A stretch of 64,000 bases of DNA. It comes from Membranipora membranacea. Lineage: Eukaryota > Bryozoa > Gymnolaemata > Cheilostomatida > Membraniporidae. Made by a program: the position numbers and the translations under genes. Under the pieces are notes generated by a model. The model was not told the origin of the DNA. It did not search any database and worked only from the letters and a program-made list of their open reading frames with translations. Every line of letters starts with the position of its first letter. The first letter of the stretch is position 1. This document shows positions 61,104 to 64,000 of this stretch, in pieces. The DNA lies in NCBI GenBank assembly GCA_914767715.1, contig OU612066.1, forward strand, positions 9,987,001 through 10,051,000, read 5' to 3'.

Positions 61104-61267
61104 CATCATTAATAGTCCCATATAGTATATATACATGGGTCCCTGAAACTTCCATACCTTTACATTGCCAATGTCCAACATCAACCACTGATACAGATAC
61201 TGGACAGTGGCAAAGTAAAGCCATGTATGTCCCAGGGTCCCATGACTATATGGGACTATTAATGATG
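61104..61267. mobile_element. Foldback element, family A copy 3, with extended arms
   Basis: The inner part matches family A: ACATGGGTCCCTG on the left and CCCAGGGTCCCATG on the right, with ACATTGCCAATGTCC and GTGGCAAAGTAAAG inside. The outer arms add a perfect 23-bp inverted repeat starting CATCATTAATAGTCCCATAT. Total length is 164 bp. Either this is a fuller version of the element or it inserted into an older palindrome. Confidence 0.8.
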
Positions 61268-62417
61268 CATAACTGTGACCAAACACTACCAACTTGTTTA
61301 TCTGGGGACGGGGAGAGGGGTTGGGTGTGTTTGAGATGAATTGAGTCTGTTCATAAAGCTTCTAGACAGTCCTACAATGTCTCACAACCTCTCAATACTG
61401 TCTTACAATCATTACAAAATAAAGTACACCTATGCTGTAGTATGTTGGATAGGCCCTGGGGGCCGATGTCAGGGAGACATGCCCCAATGCACCTATGAGA
61501 GTTGGGTGACAAAAGGCCTTTTGTTTGGTGAACAAAGGAGTACAATGGCAGGCAAAGTGTGCTTGTCTGAATGCATGTTGGATTCATGTGATTGCATGCT
61601 GGGGCGCCTGTATGCTAGGCTCAGCTCTCTACTTTTGCTACACTCATTTGTGGGTATACACAATCCACCCGCTGCTACGATATGTAGGAACCACTGGTAA
61701 AGGGTATTTCACAAATGTACTTTATTTTGTAATGATGTCCTGTGACTGCCCCACAACAGGTCTTATGAGCCTTCAAGCACTCATTGCTAGCGACTGGTCA
61801 AGGTGTCCTTTCAGAACTGATAAAACAAATTGTCATGTAATGTTGAATCTCTAGATGCCTATGCTCCATCCCCCAGATGATTTGGAGTTGAACTTGCAAA
61901 AGTGAAAACAACAAGCGATGTTCTTATATACCAGCCACTGCATTATCACTGGCCCCCATATAATAACCTCTCTCTGTGTCCAGTCCAGCCAGTGGAAGAG
62001 AAATGCTAGTGAGCAGTAATGTTTGCAGGGTTCAGGCAGGGAGAACTCTCTCTGTGATAGGGTTGTGACGGGGCCATGCCATGGTGGGGCAAAGAAGGGG
62101 TGCTTTTCAGGCTCATTTGATACTTGACTTATTTGGGTCATTATCCTGGTAGAGCCTGTCATGCCTCATGACCATCAACAAGAAATATTTTCACGCATGA
62201 CAGCTGCACCTAGTACACTACAGCAAGGAGTAACTCCTTGGCTACAGGTACAGGGGCGTAGGCTTTAATTAAGCTTTAGTTAGGTTACTTACTCGAATCT
62301 ATCTCTACCTACACCAGTCTCCCTGAAGCCTACACATACTAATTATGACATTGATTGACTAACACACACTCACTCGCACCAATGAACTCCCTCATTGCTC
62401 GCACAGACTAGATTTTC

Positions 62418-62464
62418 CATAGGACTGCCACAGTTCCTGATTGTGGAACTGCGGCAGTCCTATG
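62418..62464. mobile_element. Foldback element, family B copy 2
   Basis: A 47-bp hairpin CATAGGACTGCCACAGTTCC, seven-base loop, GGAACTGCGGCAGTCCTATG. It shares the terminal 20 bp with the copy at 41349 but lacks the inner stem. No exact target duplication is seen. Confidence 0.8.
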
Positions 62465-63709
62465 AAATTTCTCTTTCCTGTTATTGTCTTTCTTTACTTA
62501 CTTGTCGCTCTTACTCCCTGGCATTCTGCTTGCAGGATAGCCTTGTGACATAGTCTATGCCACACTGATCACGTGATATACTATTGCATGTATATCTCTG
62601 ATCGATAGAGAGTGAATTAATTCACTTAGCTTGAGTGCAGCTGAAATTCAGTATTTAGGAGACGAATGGATGATTACCCAAACTTTGGGATATACACTTA
62701 TCATTTTCTCATTCTTTGTTAAAATATTCTAATTTATATTCAGAAAATCTGATATCACTTTCTAACAGTTTTAGAAGAGCATTTAACACATGTTTTTGAC
62801 AAGAAAAGTGACATCGAAACTGTGTATTGCTAGCCTAAGCTCAGAAGAGAGAAATAATAATGCAGAGCTAGGAAAATCTGTTTCTGTCTGTTTGATAAAA
62901 TTAAAGTTGTCCTCTTTTTTAGCCAAATGTAGGTGCTCAATATTTGCGACAGAAGCTCTATCGATCAGCATACTGCTTGCAGATCGACTCTGTGATATCA
63001 ACCTGAATTGATTGGTGCACATGCGCAAAGTGATCGATCAGAGATACACATACTAATAGTGTAATCTCGAAATCAGTGTGAGTCTATGCCTCAACAGTTC
63101 GCACATGCGCAGACTGACTCCCTGGTTCCGCTAGCTAGAGTCATCAATATTGTCTCAGTCACTCTGAGAAGACCTCAATGTGCACCTCTCAGCTATCTAC
63201 CTACATGAATGAGTACAGACCCATAGAGTTATCCTATGTACAGACCTTGTTTTACTGTCAACTACTAGACACTTTTACTACTACCTGAATGGTGCATGCT
63301 GAATGACATAGAATTCAAAATATAGGTCAAGTACAGATTTAAAGGTAAAGTGAAAGCGCATCCATGCGCACATGTAAAGCTTTCACTTTCACTCCATCGG
63401 TGTGTTGTAAATTGTGTTCTATGGCATTTGTAATTAAGCTCTTCAAGAGTGAACATTCATTTTTATTTTCCTAGTACCTATTAGTATATGATAAAGAGAG
63501 ACGAACCCATTCTTAACTGCGACATAAGCTGCCGCAAAAGCATTGGATTTTGTGTTGGACTGACTGCCATAATGGATTTAGTATCATATCATACTTATGA
63601 GATGTTAGCAAGAGACCATCTAAGGCAACACGAGACAGAACATCAGCTTCAGTTCTCTATATTTTCTACCTGAATCACATGTCTTAACCATAAACCCGCA
63701 CTTTTATAT

Positions 63710-63750
63710 GGTTGTACGGGGAATTGTACAACCCTCAACTTTAGTTGAGG
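63710..63750. repeat. Two adjacent short palindromes
   Basis: GGTTGTAC, eight bases, GTACAACC; this overlaps CCTCAACT, two bases, AGTTGAGG. Each stem is 8 bp and exact. Confidence 0.7.
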
Positions 63751-63865
63751 AACAAATGCTATAATTTTGATGAGTGAGTCATACAACCGGTGGAGTTGTG
63801 TGTTCACACAAAAGAAGAACATTATTCCATTACTAATCCTTGAATTTTAGCAATAATAATTAAGG

Positions 63866-63908
63866 GAGGGTGGGATCAGGGAGGATGGGATATCCCACCC
63901 TCCCTGGT
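63866..63908. repeat. Inverted GGGAGG/CCCTCC repeat
   Basis: GGGAGGGTGGGAT and ATCCCACCCTCCC form an inverted repeat around CAGGGAGGATGGGATATCCC. The CAGGGAGGATGGGATAT part recurs near 41134-41150 and is followed there also by a CCCTCCC motif, so it is a dispersed short repeat. Confidence 0.65.
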
Positions 63909-64000
63909 GGTATTTTGTTGATGCATTGGCGTTACGTTTTGCACACACACAATCGGGAATATGAGAATATATCCAGGGATTTTAAATGCTTATCAAAGTT

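Larger units (their letters stand above)
60624..64000. other. Repeat-bearing region without recognised genes
   Basis: Upstream of the membrane-protein gene. It contains foldback elements at 61104-61267 and 62418-62464, a short AAGGAGTAAC palindrome near 62224-62240, stacked palindromes at 63710-63750 and an inverted GGGAGG repeat at 63866-63908. Open frames of up to 119 codons around 61064-61854 overlap each other and the hairpin, and show no family resemblance, so they are not called. The window ends without another gene start. Confidence 0.5.

Noticed and set aside
61064-61854. Overlapping open frames of about 60-119 codons
   Set aside because: They overlap a foldback element and one another, lack splice support and resemble no family.

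Overview
This is AT-rich nuclear DNA from an animal. Genes are split into short exons with GT-AG introns of about 50 bp to several kb, coding sequence is under a quarter of the window, and there are no operons or ribosome-binding sites. The gene set (SLC22 transporter, MARCH-type E3, DH-PH RhoGEF, UFC1, INTS12, HIG1 protein, three-repeat gelsolin-like protein, TBC1D23-type C-terminal domain) is metazoan. Compact genes, intergenic hairpin elements and the gelsolin/severin type suggest an early-branching marine invertebrate, most likely a sponge. That placement is inference; no marker gene in the window proves it.

Layout. 0.7-5.2 kb: tandem pair of LicD-like nucleotidyltransferase-fold genes, the first intact and the second a pseudogene. 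7.1-12.5 kb: ten-exon SLC22-type transporter (+). 14.3-17.3 kb: MARCH-family membrane E3 ligase (-). 19.4-23.6 kb: compact DH-PH RhoGEF (+). 24.0-26.0 kb: UFC1, the UFM1-conjugating enzyme (-), with an apparent 2-bp frameshift in exon 1. 27.4-30.8 kb: Integrator subunit 12 (+), with an 18-bp tandem array that copies the exon-4 splice donor. 31.0-32.5 kb: unrecognised single-exon coiled-coil protein (+). 33.0-33.5 kb: small secreted cysteine-rich CBM14-like protein (-). 34.7-39.9 kb: protein consisting of a TBC1D23-type C-terminal domain plus an RRxS-rich tail (-). 44.1-44.8 kb: HIG1-domain protein (+). 45.6-54.7 kb: twelve-exon gelsolin-like protein (-). 56.3-60.6 kb: unrecognised type I membrane protein (-).

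The genes are ordinary, mostly unrelated housekeeping and signalling genes; they do not form an obvious functional cluster. Between and inside them lie several families of short foldback (hairpin) elements. One family has four copies, three of them flanked by 9-bp target-site duplications; two copies bracket gelsolin exon 7. Two other hairpin families have three and two copies. A dense nest of perfect palindromes at 41.3-42.3 kb and two longer terminal-inverted-repeat elements complete the repeat content.

Exon boundaries were worked out by hand from splice signals, phase continuity and family resemblance. All multi-exon models below keep frame across every junction except where a break is stated.
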